Below, piece after piece: positions 21,529 to 32,909 of a stretch of 64,000 nt of DNA. Source of the DNA: Coprinellus micaceus (lineage: Eukaryota > Basidiomycota > Agaricomycetes > Agaricales > Psathyrellaceae); the NCBI GenBank assembly GCA_951394405.1, contig OX596336.1:2108001-2172000 (forward strand). Reading direction: 5' to 3'. How positions within the stretch are numbered: position 1 is the stretch's first letter; each line of letters starts with the position of its first letter. The notes under the pieces were generated by a model that saw only the letters and a program-made list of their open reading frames with translations, did no database searches and was not told the origin of the DNA. The translations under genes were made by a program, and so were the position numbers.

Positions 21529-24500
21529 ATGGTTAGCGCATCCCCTGGCGTAAAGAGGAGAGCCGACGAGTGCAAGAGATACCTGTTCAAGGAGCTCAAC
21601 TTTTATCGTCTTCACCTCATCATTTTGTGAGTGTCCCGGTGCTCGGTTCAGCGAAGTCTCAAAGGTGTGGAACACTGACGGCATCGAACCCCTTCTTCTG
21701 CCACCAGCACACTCTCACCGCTCTGTTTCTCCGTCATCTTCTACGCCTGCAATGGACGCTACAAAATATCATTCATCGACTCGCTCTTCAACTGTGTCAG
21801 CGCCATGATGGTGTGCGGGCTGGCAACGGTGGATCTGAGTAGTTTGACGCCGTGGCAGCAGGTCATCTTGTTCATTCAGATGTGTATTGGGAGCCCAGTG
21901 AGTCGCTCTCCGTTTCGCACCCCCTTCGGACACTGACCTGCTGAGTAGATCATAGTATCTTGGGTCGTGGTCATGATTCGCAGGTGCGCCTGCTCTTTCA
22001 TCGCCATGGCTGTCTGACCAAACGCACGTCTAGGCGGTACATCCGGACGAGGTGCTCCCGGGCCTTTGCCGACTTCATGGCCAAGCGGGATGAGGACGCA
22101 GAGAAGCGTTCGTTTCTGAACAGGCTTTTCCACTTTCTCGGCCTTCCCTCCCCAGCTCTCCCACCCGATTCGGATGAGGAGCATTCGAGCGATAAGAATG
22201 GCCGGTCCCGCGCCGGCACGCCTCAACGATTGCGACCAGACATGATACGGCGGACGGACAACCGCCCTATGCTTGTCAATCCGAGCGGCCTGGTCACTGG
22301 CGCAACTCCCGAAATCAAGGTCACCGGCGCCACCCCAGCTGATAGTAGCTCCCACCTCCCCATGGGACACACGTCTACAGACTCGTCGTCTGACCGCTTT
22401 GAGGAGTGAGTAATCCCGCACCCGTGCGTGGGCCTTGGTGCTGACTTACTCTTCCAGGAAACCAAAAGGTCCCCAGGGCACCCTCACGCACCTCGTGAAG
22501 GAGAGCGTCCCCTCTTCACTTGATCCGAGCCCTATCTCCCCAACCAACCCGGGGTTCCCTCGTACCATGACTGTTGAGTTTGCCAATGACCTTCCAAGAC
22601 CCAGTGACCGGCCCAGGCTACGCCTTGCACCAACTATCGGCGAGCAAACGACCACGAGCGAAGGTGGGGGCTATCTTCTCCCGAACCCGAGGGCGTGACT
22701 GATCATGTGGCCCTGTGTAGACCGCGCCTCACGTCACTTTCCTACAAATGTATCCCTCAACCAGTATCCCACTGGGCACTCAGGGCGGACGCACCGCTCT
22801 CTCCATAGCAAGCATCAGGGATACGGAGGATTCCCGATGCCACACTCGATTGCGAAGAAGCTCTTCCGCAAGGCCTTTCCTGAATTCAACCGCAAACTCT
22901 CAAGGACTATGACCATGCCTGTCACGAACTCGCTGGTTTCCGCTACCGCGTCAAGGCCTGGCGAGAAGCACGCATCTTACATCCGAGATCATTTGCGGAT
23001 TGGCCGGAATTCGCAATTCGATACCTTCAGCATGACTCGGAACGACTTGATGGACATCGCGTACATTGAGTATCGGGCTTTGGGGCTTCTACTTTGGGCA
23101 ATAGCTGTGGTGAGTGCGGTCCAGTTCTCCACTGAAGACGGCACTAATGTGCTTTGCTAGTACCACTTCGGGTCTCAACTGGTCGGCTTCACCATCATGG
23201 CCCCCTACATGTCAATGTCAAGATGGCATGATGATTTCGAACCTCCCCAACTCGTTCGACCGGTGAACTCAATTTGGTATGCGATTTTACTTGTGTGTAC
23301 TTTCTCTTGAAACCCACCAGTATCAGGTTCTCCCTCTTCCAGGCTGTGTCGGCGTACACGAACACAGGGACATCCCTAGTTGACCAGTCGATGCTCCCAT
23401 TCCAACGGGCGTACCCTATGATCCTCGTTCTGATATTTCTTATTCTTGCCGGCAACACATGCTTCGTACGTCTTTGCGTACCGTCATACATTGTCCTTAC
23501 TGACGTCCCAATAGCCAATTTTGTAGGTCAAGTCATGAAACATACTCAAAATTATTCTGACATATTTCTTCGAACCCTCTCAGCATGCGCTTTTTCATGT
23601 GAGTTATCTCGTTGAATGATTCGTCGATAATCGAATTCACACACTCTAGTTGGGTTCTCAATCGCTGCTCGCGGTCTGGTACAGACCTCGAGAAGGTCAG
23701 CGCATTCCTCCTCGATCACCCCCGTCGCTGCTTTCTCTATCTTTTCCCTTCCCACCAAACATGGCTCCTCTTGTTAATCGTTCTGGCCCTGACGTGAGTT
23801 TGCTTCTCCGCCCATATGTTCTGTTTATCGTACACTCTTGCTAAATGAACCACCGCATGCACCAGCCTCACCGACTGGGTCTTCTTCTTGATCCTGGACC
23901 TCAATAACCAGGCGATCGCGGCTATACCTACTGGTGTTCGCGTTCTAGCTGGCCTGATGCAGGGGATCGCCGTGCGTGCGGCTGGATTTGGTATCGTCCC
24001 TCTCGCAGCGCTGGCCCCTGCTGTCAAGTATGTGGCTTAACTTGAGTTACTCCTTTATATGCTGACCGTCCACACAGGGTTCTATACACGATCATGATGT
24101 ACATTGGCATATACCCCATTGCGATGAGGTATGTCCATGGAACCGCTGCGTGTCTAAAGAGGTATTTGCTGATCCCCTATGTAGTGTCCGGTCAACGAAC
24201 GTCCACGAGGAGAAGTCCCTCGGGGTCTACAACGACCACGAGCACGACGAAGAAAAGGAGGAAGATGGGTTTAATAATGATGGCCCCCGAATGCAGGTCT
24301 GGAGCCGATACCTTTGGATGCACGCACGGCAACAGCTGGCGTTCGGTATGGATATTTTACCTCCTTTTCAGGGGTAAGAAACTGAATGATCGGCAGACAT
24401 GTGGTGGTTGGCCTTAAGCTTGTTTGTCGTTTGTATTGCAGAATCGAAGAACATAACCGACCCCGAGCAGTACGGTTTTTTCACCATTTTCAACATTCGT

Positions 24501-25230
24501 AGGTGGCCATATTCTATATATCCGACCTCGTCGCTGATATTCACTGTGAGAAGTGTTTGAAATTGTCTCTGCCTACGGTACCGTCGGCCTTAGCCTGGGT
24601 CTCCCAACTGTGGGTTAATTCCGCCTATTCATCGGATCGGTTGCACTGACCTGCGTGCAGGCCAACTACTCGTTATCCGGGGCGTTCACCACAGTTTCCA
24701 AGCTCATCGTTTGTGCCGTGATGATTCGAGGGCGTCACCGCGGTCTCCCCGTCGCCATCGACCGCGCGGTCATGTTCCCCCGAGAATACAAGAACCCAGA
24801 AGACGACTCTGAGCAAGAAGAACGCGATTCAGACTCAGACTCAGACCCGGACGACGAGCGTACGACGCAGATGGCCTCGGGGCGAGCATCCGGACGCGTG
24901 CTCAGCATAATCACTGAACCCATCCCCGGCATCGGAATGGACCGCAAGCTGTATAGAAGGTCGCTCTACCGGAAGTCCCAGCAGTCGATGAAAGCCCCAG
25001 AGACGATTGGAGATCGCACAATTAGCAGCGGCCCCCCACTAGACATATCCGAGCTTTCAGGCCGACTAGAAGACATTCAAGACCAGAGCGAGATCTCTGT
25101 AAATGCATGGCGTCACAACATAGAAAAGGCGAAATCGCGAGCCAGCGTCGATACTTTGCCCGGAGAGCAGTCTTCCAATGCGTCGTTCCACCGGAGCGAC
25201 ACCTCTTCGAGTCACCGCGAAGTGGAATGA
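21529..25230 (+). CDS. TRK1: Trk-type high-affinity potassium transporter
   Basis: Seventeen exons: 21529-21626, 21708-21897, 21949-21983, 22034-22405, 22458-22663, 22721-23109, 23161-23276, 23327-23465, 23515-23522, 23584-23598, 23650-23793, 23866-24027, 24078-24128, 24185-24345, 24397-24498, 24554-24609 and 24661-25230. They total 938 codons, ending at TGA. The four pore loops of the TrkH fold are visible: CGLATVDLSSLTPWQQ, SAYTNTGTSL, the loop around RAAGFGIVPL, and SAYGTVGLSLGLP; each has the selectivity-filter glycine. TDWVFFLILDLNN and LLDHPRRCFLYLFPSHQTW are further family hallmarks. A long hydrophilic loop (about 22070-22990) lies between the first and second repeats, as in yeast Trk1. 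The C-terminal tail is acidic and Ser-rich. The protein acts in the plasma membrane for K+ uptake. The exons of 8 and 15 nt are supported by the family sequence GNTxFPIF. Confidence 0.93.
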
Positions 25231-26094
25231 CATCTTTCCGACCGCCGAATATTTGTATTCACCCGTTTTCACGATACGACCACTCATGATTCTTATGCCC
25301 GGACGTTCCTCAGCCTTCATGTATCAACTACTCACCTCCGCCTGCCGTTTGCATCTATTCACCCATTCTAGACTTCCAGTTATCCAAGCTTCATCTCTCT
25401 ATTCTTACATCGCTCATCCTTTTACTGATGGAATACGGTATACCATAACGATTGCGTTATCTATTTTGCTTCGCGCTTTTGGGCCTCCTAATTCGGTGCT
25501 TGATTTTTCGGTGTTTGCTGTTCGTTGACCCTCATAGACTTGCATAGATGCCGGTACATTGGATTCGATGTACCGTTTACACGATGTCGTATGTCCCATA
25601 GACCAGGATAGATTCTTCCCTCTTTCCCAACATGATTCAAATTATCGGGACGCCCTAGGCGTAGACTGAATGCACGAGGCTGGCCTCGAGGGGGACAACA
25701 CTGCTCTTTCCAGCGGATTTAGGTGCCCCACTGCGGCACACTCTGTCTTGTTTTGTCTTTTTCTGCCCACCTTACGAATGGCCTCGAAGTACGCATGACC
25801 TCAGAGCCACCTCGTCACCCCCAATCATCGAAGCGCTGGGTCAAAGTACTCTCATCTGGGCTTTGAAGCGGGAACGCGGTCCTTTCAATCGGGTCGAAGC
25901 GCGCCACTAGCATGCACGAGGCGCTAAACGGACGGTGCGGCTCCAATGAGGTTGCTGACTCCCAAGCACTCAACTCATCAGTGGCTTGAATTGGACACTA
26001 CAAAAGCGTAACATGGCTGCGGTTGGAACTTAATACTCCTCACCTCTCCCTTCATATACCGCCCGTCCACCACCCTTTACGAAGAAACGATATT
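25231..26094. other. Intergenic spacer
   Basis: About 860 bp of 3' UTR and promoter sequence between TRK1 and a small hypothetical gene. No repeat or gene is seen. Confidence 0.5.
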
Positions 26095-26943
26095 ATGGCG
26101 TACGCGTTGACCAGCCAGGTGAGTTCAATGACTCTGCCGCAGCAATCAGCTGGCCATCCAAGTGGTTCCCTGACATCGTGCCGATTGAATCTATAGGCTA
26201 CCTTTGACATGGACCTTTGCTCACTCCTCCGGACGATGAAGCTGGATGAGAGACAAGTGAGTGGTGGATGTCATCTGCGCGAGGTTGAGGCTGACATTTG
26301 CTTGAGAAAGGAATGGGGAAACGCGTCAGATTCAAGGAGCTGCCCAAAGGCAGAAGTTCGTCTGGACGACGAGATGGCGCTGGAAGATCCCAACTACCAG
26401 GTACTCTTACTTCTGCCTGGAACGCGCCTATCGCTCATTCACCGTCCTACTGCAGTCCGACGAGGGGTCGGAATGCTCTATCCGAAGCTCAAGCATCCCA
26501 ATGCCAGCCTTCGACGCTCCAACCGGCTGCGCGTACCTTCAGATGCTGCGGTCCCAGATCGACGAATCTCTGACCTCAGGCGGAGAATACGTCGAAGCCA
26601 TCTTCACTCATCGCGAGATATTCTCGGCTCAACCCACGGTTCACCGGGACTGTGCTAAAGGGTTCACTGATATCGCGGCGGTGCTGGAGAAGAGGGCGTG
26701 GAAGGCTGACTGGGAATCCAACCCTGACTCACAGGGTATGCTTATGTCTGAAACGGAGGCAGTGAGTGCGTTCAGGTATGAGGCTTGGGTTATCGCGAAT
26801 TCGATGTGAGTGATCGTGTGCCTCCATTGCTCGAACGTGCGTGCCAATAATCGATGTGTTTTAGCCCTATGCAACCCAAAGCTACGGCGTCCACCTACTT
26901 GCACAGGGTCTCCTCTGTCTGCATGATGCCGCCGGCCTACTGA
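26095..26943 (+). CDS. Hypothetical protein, 200 aa
   Basis: Exons 26095-26118, 26197-26256, 26311-26400, 26456-26805 and 26865-26943 give 200 residues with all junctions GT-AG. The protein starts MAYALTSQATFDMDLCSLLR. The best-structured part is ECSIRSSSIPMPAFDAPTGC through a helix-rich stretch (FTDIAAVLEKRAWKADWESN) and EAVSAFRYEAWVIANSIPM. No signal peptide or membrane segment is seen. I do not recognise a family. The short, regularly spliced structure and steady codon use argue that it is a real gene. Confidence 0.6.
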
Positions 26944-27543
26944 CTTTATCTATCCATCTATCTGGCTGCTTCCAACATTTCATTTGATGTACTCTTCACA
27001 TGTACTCTACTCTAAAGGGACTTGTATTATATGTATAACATCCATTTCATATCCGATTCCAGTGGGCTTCTGCTGCTGCTGAATCTCTTCCCCGTTTTGC
27101 GAGGATTCTGCGGTGACATGCCCAGTTCCCTGCGTGGTTCTGCCGCGAGCACACCCCCGCAAGCCCCTGTCTCCTCGTCACCTCCTTCACCCCGGATCAA
27201 TGAACGCTGCTCCGACGCACGTTCGGAGGCTTTAAGCACGCGCCCATCACTGGCACGCTCCATCAGATGGCAAGCTTCGCGCTATCGACTGCTATCGAGG
27301 GGTCTTCGTGTGACTCGCGTTGTTCCTGAATGTTCTCGATCTGAAGCTTGAAAGGGATAGATGCTAGAGTTTCCGATCCTCTTTACCGTACCTTCGACCT
27401 AGGGTAAGTCCAGGGCCCTTCATTCTCGGGACCCTCTAGTCTGACGGTCCTCGGCCAGCTCTGTCGCTATAAGGCCTCTGGTGCATAACTCGCTGAAAGC
27501 TAACCGTAAACCGAAAGGATCGCCGCCCCTCCAGGTAAAGCAA
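26944..27543. other. Intergenic spacer
   Basis: About 600 bp with no credible gene. It holds the promoter region of the acetyltransferase. Confidence 0.5.
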
Positions 27544-28475
27544 ATGTCAGCATACGGATCCATCAAGCGTGCAGGACTTTCTAGTTCTCCTTTGGCAACA
27601 ACGATCTGGACGTCCAAGACTAAGGCAGGTGTCCTGGAGGATGTGACTGTGTACCATCTCCGCAGGGAAACCGCACAGGATCTCCCAGGGCTGGTGGACT
27701 ACCTGCACGAAGCATTTGTTAATTACGTCGAGGAAGGGAGGACATATCCGCAGGAGGGGGAGATGAAAAAGGAGGCGTTTGAGGGGTACTTCCTTGCTGA
27801 GGATTTATTTTTGGCAATTAAATCGATTGAAGGGGCGGTGAAGGAGGCGACGGCTAGCGAAACTGGGCACGATGGTCAGGAGACTGATGTTACGATCCTC
27901 GATGCGAAGGGTACGAGGAGCTGGGCAGATACGATCGCTGGGTTTTATTATGTGAGAATGAATGGCTATTCGTCGAAGATGATCGAGTACTCACCGACTT
28001 CATTCCAGGTCAAACCTAATTATCCTGGACGGTCTTCACATGTAGGTTCCAATGGGACGGAGTGACCCCGATGACATACGAGCTAAATATTCTCGCCGTT
28101 TCGCTAGATCTGCAATGCTGGGTTCGTGGTTCCTTCCCTTAACGCAGGAAAGGGCTACGGAAAGGCCCTTGGCAAGTCATATCTGCACTACGGCCCAAAT
28201 TTGGGGTACAAGGGCAGCGTCTTCAATCTCGTCTATGTCAACAACGTTGCTTCGGTGAGGTGAGTGATCAGACGATGATCCATAATGCCGTTCGCAACCC
28301 CAAAACGATGGAAGAGCTGACCGAAACTCGATACCCATTTGACAGGATCTGGGAGAGTTTGGGGTTCACGAAGGCGGGACGGATACCTGCAGCTGGGAGA
28401 TTGAGGAAGAAGGACGAGAATGGAGAGGAGTTCGTGGACGCATGGGTCTTCTACAAGTCTTTCACGGAACCGTAG
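27544..28475 (+). CDS. Mpr1-like GNAT N-acetyltransferase
   Basis: Exons 27544-27951, 28009-28041, 28108-28259 and 28346-28475 give 240 residues. The C-terminal half is clearly GNAT: FYYVKPNYPGRSSHICNAGF, then an acetyl-CoA loop GKGYGKALGKSYL, then GYKGSVFNLVYVNNVASVRI, and WESLGFTKAGRIPAAGRL. This run closely follows yeast Mpr1 (L-azetidine-2-carboxylate acetyltransferase) and its fungal relatives, which act on toxic proline analogues and proline-derived oxidants in the cytosol. The N-terminal half (VYHLRRETAQDLPGLVDYLH onward) fits the family length. The in-frame ATG at 27544 is chosen; upstream in-frame sequence lacks another ATG. The substrate in this organism is inferred. Confidence 0.85.
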
Positions 28476-28689
28476 GTCCACAGAGTGTAGTAGACCGTTT
28501 GTTGGAATCACACCGAGGCAAATCAAGGTTCAGGATGCAAAATGTCGTCAGAGTGAGTTCGCATCCAAGCAACCCAATTGACTTTGGCCCTGCTTGCCTG
28601 TGCTTGAACTCAAAGCCATCACCTTCCGAAAATGTCTCCAGTTTCGCTTGGATTCGCGCGTCAAACAGTTCTCCGCCCTGTACCACAGA

Positions 28690-29068
28690 ATGTCGGCTGC
28701 CGTCTCATCCTTGCGGATGCAGGCCCTCCTCAAGCTGCGCTCCAGCATCTTCCAAACCGCCTGGAATCCGACTGGTATTCGTACTGGCGCCAAATACATC
28801 CGCAAGAACCTTCGCGGTCCCGCAATGGTCGCGTACTACCCCGTCCGCCTGAACCTGGCCCGGATCGCCAGGCAGGTACCCGAACTCGAGTTGGTAGACG
28901 AAGACGAGCAGGAGAGGCTGGAGGACGTCGCTGCAAAGAGGAAGAGGGGAAAGGGTGCACCGAAGAAGGCGAAGGACAAGTGTATGTCAATGCGAGCGGG
29001 TTACGGACGAGTTGTGACCTTGACATTTCCCTCTAGCACAATCTCGCAGGTTGGGCAAGAAGCGGTGA
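28690..29068 (+). CDS. RSM27: Mitochondrial small-subunit ribosomal protein Rsm27 (mS33)
   Basis: Exons 28690-28981 and 29037-29068 give 107 residues. The sequence IFQTAWNPTGIRTGAKYIRK, the block LRGPAMVAYYPVRLNLARIA and a basic C-terminus (GKGAPKKAKDKSQSRRLGKK) are typical of fungal Rsm27/MRPS33. The protein belongs to the mitoribosomal small subunit. The donor at 28982 (T|GTATGT) was chosen over the one five bases upstream because it restores the expected short basic tail. The gene lies 214 bp downstream of the acetyltransferase on the same strand. Confidence 0.85.
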
Positions 29069-29548
29069 ACGACCGCCTCCAAGACATTATTGGAACACCC
29101 CTCACCGGTCACATTCGACACGGTACACCCGGCCTAGACGCACCCGAGCGCCACGACTCAGCCCAACTAGACACCCCACCATACCTGGCACATATTCTAT
29201 CTCTCAATGTAATTTATTTCCATTCACGCATGAAAACGGCGACAACAATTGTGGCTCAGGTGGACTACAGATCCGCTCCCGTTCAAAGGTACTTGGGGCC
29301 CTTCCGAGATGACCGCATTCCATCAAATGCGCGACCGTATTCACTGCTATTCACTGCGCCTATCAAACGCCTCTTGACTCTTAACTGCGACGTTCACCTC
29401 CGCTGAGCAACCTAATTGTTACCCTCTACAGGCCCACCCCAAAACTTGCCAGCAACGCTACCAAAATTACAGCAGTTCGTCTCGCCCCACTATCTGATTC
29501 ATAGTGCGCTGATACATATTCTGAAGCACTTAACGGCCATTCAATGCC
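29069..29548. other. Intergenic spacer
   Basis: About 480 bp between Rsm27 and the F-box gene. The plus-strand frame is partly open but lacks recognisable protein sequence. No repeat is seen. Confidence 0.5.
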
Positions 29549-31102
29549 ATGGAGACCCTCCCGCCTGAAGTCTACTCCCAAATCGTCACCCTCCTCCGCC
29601 CACACAACGGCAAGCGCGTCCCTCGACACGTCCTCCCCATCGAGATCACCCTCAGCCACGTTTCCTCATCCTGGCGCTCGCTCGCACTGTCCGATACGAA
29701 GAGTTGGGAGCTCATTGAAGTCTACTCTCCTAAAACTCTGCCGAGAGCGCTAGCTTATGCGGAGCGCTCAGGCGATGCTGCGGTGAACCTGAGAGTGTCT
29801 CTGTATGACCATGAGGCGCGGATGATAAGGAGGGTGAAGAAGCTCAGGGCGGTCATGCGGGGGGGAGCTAAGGAAATGGAGAACAAATTGAAAAGAGAGG
29901 GGGAAGAGGTGAACCGCAAGCATCAAAATTTCGTCGATGCGCTGAAGGGGCTCTCAGCCCAGGTAGGGCACAGGTGCAAGAGCATCTTGATCTTCACCAA
30001 CCAGGAATCGACAGCGAGGGAGCTTGTGGAAGCTTTCCGAGGAGTTCAAGCGCCGCTCTTGCAGAGGCTCAGGGTGGAAGTTAACGAAGCCGCTGACGAA
30101 GATGAGGAACTTGCTAAGGAACCGGGAACTGGGAAGGAGACGGAAGAGAGGCTGCTTCCTATCAATATCTTCAACAAAGGTGCAGAATCTCTGCGCACCG
30201 TCTCTCTCGAGACCCCGGCCTTCCCGCCCCTATCCAACCTGACAACGCTGTACTTGCACAACGCCACTGCGGAATGGCTTTCCTTCGCCGACTTCAAGAA
30301 TATCGCCGCAGAAGCGGTTTTATTGCAGAACCTTTCCCTCAATTCCAAGTCTGCCTTGGGGTACAGCAAACATAGTTGGTGGCCCCTCCACGACGATGCT
30401 CCGGCGGTACGTATGCTGTCTTTACGCGCTCTGAAGGTGTCGGACGAGTACCCGGGGATTACAGCCAAGGTGCTGCTGAGCATCGACGCCCCTGGCTTGA
30501 CTAGCCTGTGGGTGAGGGGCACCACGTCGTCGATGAGGAGCTTCTTCGACGCTCCGCAAATCAGCAATGCCCCGTCGACTGGAGGCAAGTTCCCCCAACT
30601 CGAGTACCTGACACTCGAGTTCTTCGATATGAGCGAAACCCCGCTCTTTGCTTCCGCGTTCCCCACGATCACCCACCTCCGTCTCTCGTACTTCCTCGTC
30701 TTCTTCAGCGCTAGATTCGGCACTGACATGGGGATCAAGCCAGACGGAACCTTCTGGTGGCCGCATCTTAAGACCCTGGTTCTGGAGATCCAGAAAGGGG
30801 GTCCTGGGAGCGTGCATATGGCAAGGCTGAGGGAGGCAATGTGCAGGGTTGTGGATGCAAGGAAGGGGATGGGGGGCGGAGAGGTGTGGGCGCCGAGGAT
30901 ATTAGGGGATAGGGATGTGTGTGAAATATTGAAGGGCAGCGATTTTTTGAACGAGGTAGGGGTTGTGGAAGAGTTTGATTTGACTGGGGATGGGGAAGAA
31001 AGGAGTGGGGAGAAGGAGACCGATGAAGTGAAGACGGAGTACAGGGAGCCGTGGTGGCTGTTGTCGCTCCAAAGGACAATGGATGGGATTGGGATGCGTT
31101 AA
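29549..31102 (+). CDS. F-box/LRR-type protein, intronless
   Basis: A single open frame of 517 residues. The N-terminus METLPPEVYSQIVTLLRPHN followed by SHVSSSWRSLALSDTKSWEL fits the F-box pattern (LPPEV..I...L....S.VSS.WR.LA). The rest contains degenerate leucine-rich repeats (for example LSNLTTLYLHNATAEWLSF and FPQLEYLTLEFFDMSE). Such proteins are expanded in mushrooms and usually act as substrate adaptors of SCF ubiquitin ligases by binding Skp1 through the F-box. A charged helix (about residues 100-130) sits between the two parts. The target is unknown. Confidence 0.8.
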   Translation: METLPPEVYSQIVTLLRPHNGKRVPRHVLPIEITLSHVSSSWRSLALSDTKSWELIEVYSPKTLPRALAYAERSGDAAVNLRVSLYDHEARMIRRVKKLRAVMRGGAKEMENKLKREGEEVNRKHQNFVDALKGLSAQVGHRCKSILIFTNQESTARELVEAFRGVQAPLLQRLRVEVNEAADEDEELAKEPGTGKETEERLLPINIFNKGAESLRTVSLETPAFPPLSNLTTLYLHNATAEWLSFADFKNIAAEAVLLQNLSLNSKSALGYSKHSWWPLHDDAPAVRMLSLRALKVSDEYPGITAKVLLSIDAPGLTSLWVRGTTSSMRSFFDAPQISNAPSTGGKFPQLEYLTLEFFDMSETPLFASAFPTITHLRLSYFLVFFSARFGTDMGIKPDGTFWWPHLKTLVLEIQKGGPGSVHMARLREAMCRVVDARKGMGGGEVWAPRILGDRDVCEILKGSDFLNEVGVVEEFDLTGDGEERSGEKETDEVKTEYREPWWLLSLQRTMDGIGMR

Positions 31103-31962
31103 TATTTATGTTCCTGTGAGTCCACAGACTTCGTTGTCCGGTCGAGGGCGTACTAATATCCTCGCAGTTGCCTCCCAGATGTAAAGTGCCAGACTACAGA
31201 AGGGATACACATTTGTTTCATGACGATTTGGAGAGGGAAGTACGTGGGCCACCTCAGCGGTGACACTTTGAGGGGGGAAACGTTCCTTCGTCCTCCCTTG
31301 CCGGGCCTCATTTCTCGGCATACCTTCCGTCTCATTTCCTACGATGAGCCCTTGCCCAACTCGTTCTTAGACGAGGAAAGGCTCAGGGTCTCGCGCCAAG
31401 CCATCTCATATTTACGTACGGCCGTCTCTCTTTCATATCAAGCCTAAATGAATGAATGGGACGTATGGGACACCCAGGTTGGTTCTCCCGTTCAGATACA
31501 CTCAGGCTTCGAGACCTTGGCAGATAAAAGATCGCGAAAGAAGTTCATTTGCGCTTAGTGGAAGGCGAAATGTGTCGTAAATGGTGGAAGGGAACCAGGG
31601 GGCGGTACGTAGGGGTATACAGGGTCTTGGGTCACAGTTAGTCCCTCAGAATTAAAAAAGACGTCTCGGAACTAATCACGGTAAAAAGTGTCCAGCAAAG
31701 GACTGCGAGAGTCATGGTCGTGAAATAAGGAAGAATTGTCAGGTTAAACGGTAGGAAGGTTCAGAGGAAAAGAAGAAACGGAGTCGATCGTCTGTCATAA
31801 TGATAACGTCCTGTTCAGCGTAGAGGACATGGAACGCACGGAAGAAGAACCCAGCAACCGGACTCTCACTGCCTTATCATCGTTTGTCCTCGTTGTCCGT
31901 GATGTCCTCGGAACCCAGGTGCAATGGTTCTGCCAACCTTCAACACGCTTTGCTCGCGTTCA
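31103..31962. other. Intergenic spacer (convergent)
   Basis: About 860 bp between the 3' ends of the F-box gene (+) and the cupredoxin-like gene (-). A 75-codon plus-strand frame at 31220 has no recognisable domain. Nothing else is seen. Confidence 0.5.
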
Positions 31963-32769
31963 TCACAAGCCTAACGCGATCGCGAGGGCGAGGACAGGCG
32001 CCACCGCCGCGCCCCCCAACTTCATCGCCTTCGTCGCATCGTTCTCGGACGTGCCGGTCGAGCTGGAGGTGCTCGTCGTGGTGGGGCGCGTCGCGGTCGT
32101 GGTGGGGAGGGTGTCTTCATAGCCTGTTCCGTTCAGGCGGAGCGCGTTGCGCTGTGTATATGCGACCGTTTCGTTCAGAAGGGGGAATGTTTAGATCTAG
32201 GGGAACTAGTACACACCGCGAAACCATCCAACGTCTCCCAGCTCGACCCGTTGACGTTAATCCCGCCAACACCACCCTCTGCGCAGGTATTGTGGTCGTA
32301 AAACCAGGTGGTGACGTTTGGGTTATCGATAACAACCCGGAGTGTGGTGATTGCGCTAAAGTTGCCTGCCGGCGCGCCCCAACAGGTTAGTCGGTTAGGA
32401 AGACATGCAAAGTGGGTGTTTACGCGCCTGCATTTCGGAACTCCGAGTTGAACCCGTTGACTGTCTCGTCGACGAAATGCGCGGGGATGCAAGGGGAGGC
32501 GAAGAGGGCTTCCGTCGCCGTGTGGTTTCCCTGGGTGACTACGGGCCCAAGTAGCGTCAGTATGAGCTCGGAGGGCGATGCGTGGACAGATGAGGAAGCG
32601 TACAATTGAACACGACGACGTCCCACTGCTCCGCCACTACCGTTTGAGGCTCGAAGACTGCCCCTGCGTCGTCGGTCGTGTTCCCTCCTACCGTAATGAC
32701 GATCTCTTTGGCGAGCCCCTGAAGACCGAGGGTCGTCGTCGCCAGTATGAAGAGATTTAGGAGTTGCAT
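31963..32769 (-). CDS. Secreted cupredoxin-like, GPI-anchored protein
   Basis: Exons 32769-32604, 32538-32428, 32365-32217 and 32151-31963 give 204 residues. A signal peptide (MQLLNLFILATTTLGLQGLA) is followed by KEIVITVGGNT, VVAEQWDVVVFNF, a TQGNHTATEALFASPCIPAH segment, and TTWFYDHNTCAEGGVGGIN, the order seen in fungal extracellular cupredoxin-like proteins. The type-1 copper pattern is only partly kept (WFYDHNTC rather than WFYC..GNHC), so copper binding is doubtful. The C-terminus has a Thr/Ser-rich stem and a hydrophobic tail with a likely GPI site. The third junction needs a GC-AG intron (32427-32366). Confidence 0.75.
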
Positions 32770-32901
32770 TCTGGGGCTTCGTCGTCGTCAAAAGGTGAGG
32801 ATGGGCGTTGAAGGAAGAAAATCCTCTGAGGCAACACGTCGATCGAAGGGGAAGCTGTATAAGAGACCTCAGGCCGTCGCGTGGGCCCGAAGTAAGAGCT
32901 C

Positions 32902-32909
32902 ATTTTATA
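32902..32909 (-). promoter_or_regulatory. TATA box of the cupredoxin-like gene
   Basis: On the minus strand this reads TATAAAAT, about 133 bp upstream of the start codon at 32769, consistent with a regulated TATA-driven promoter. Confidence 0.45.
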
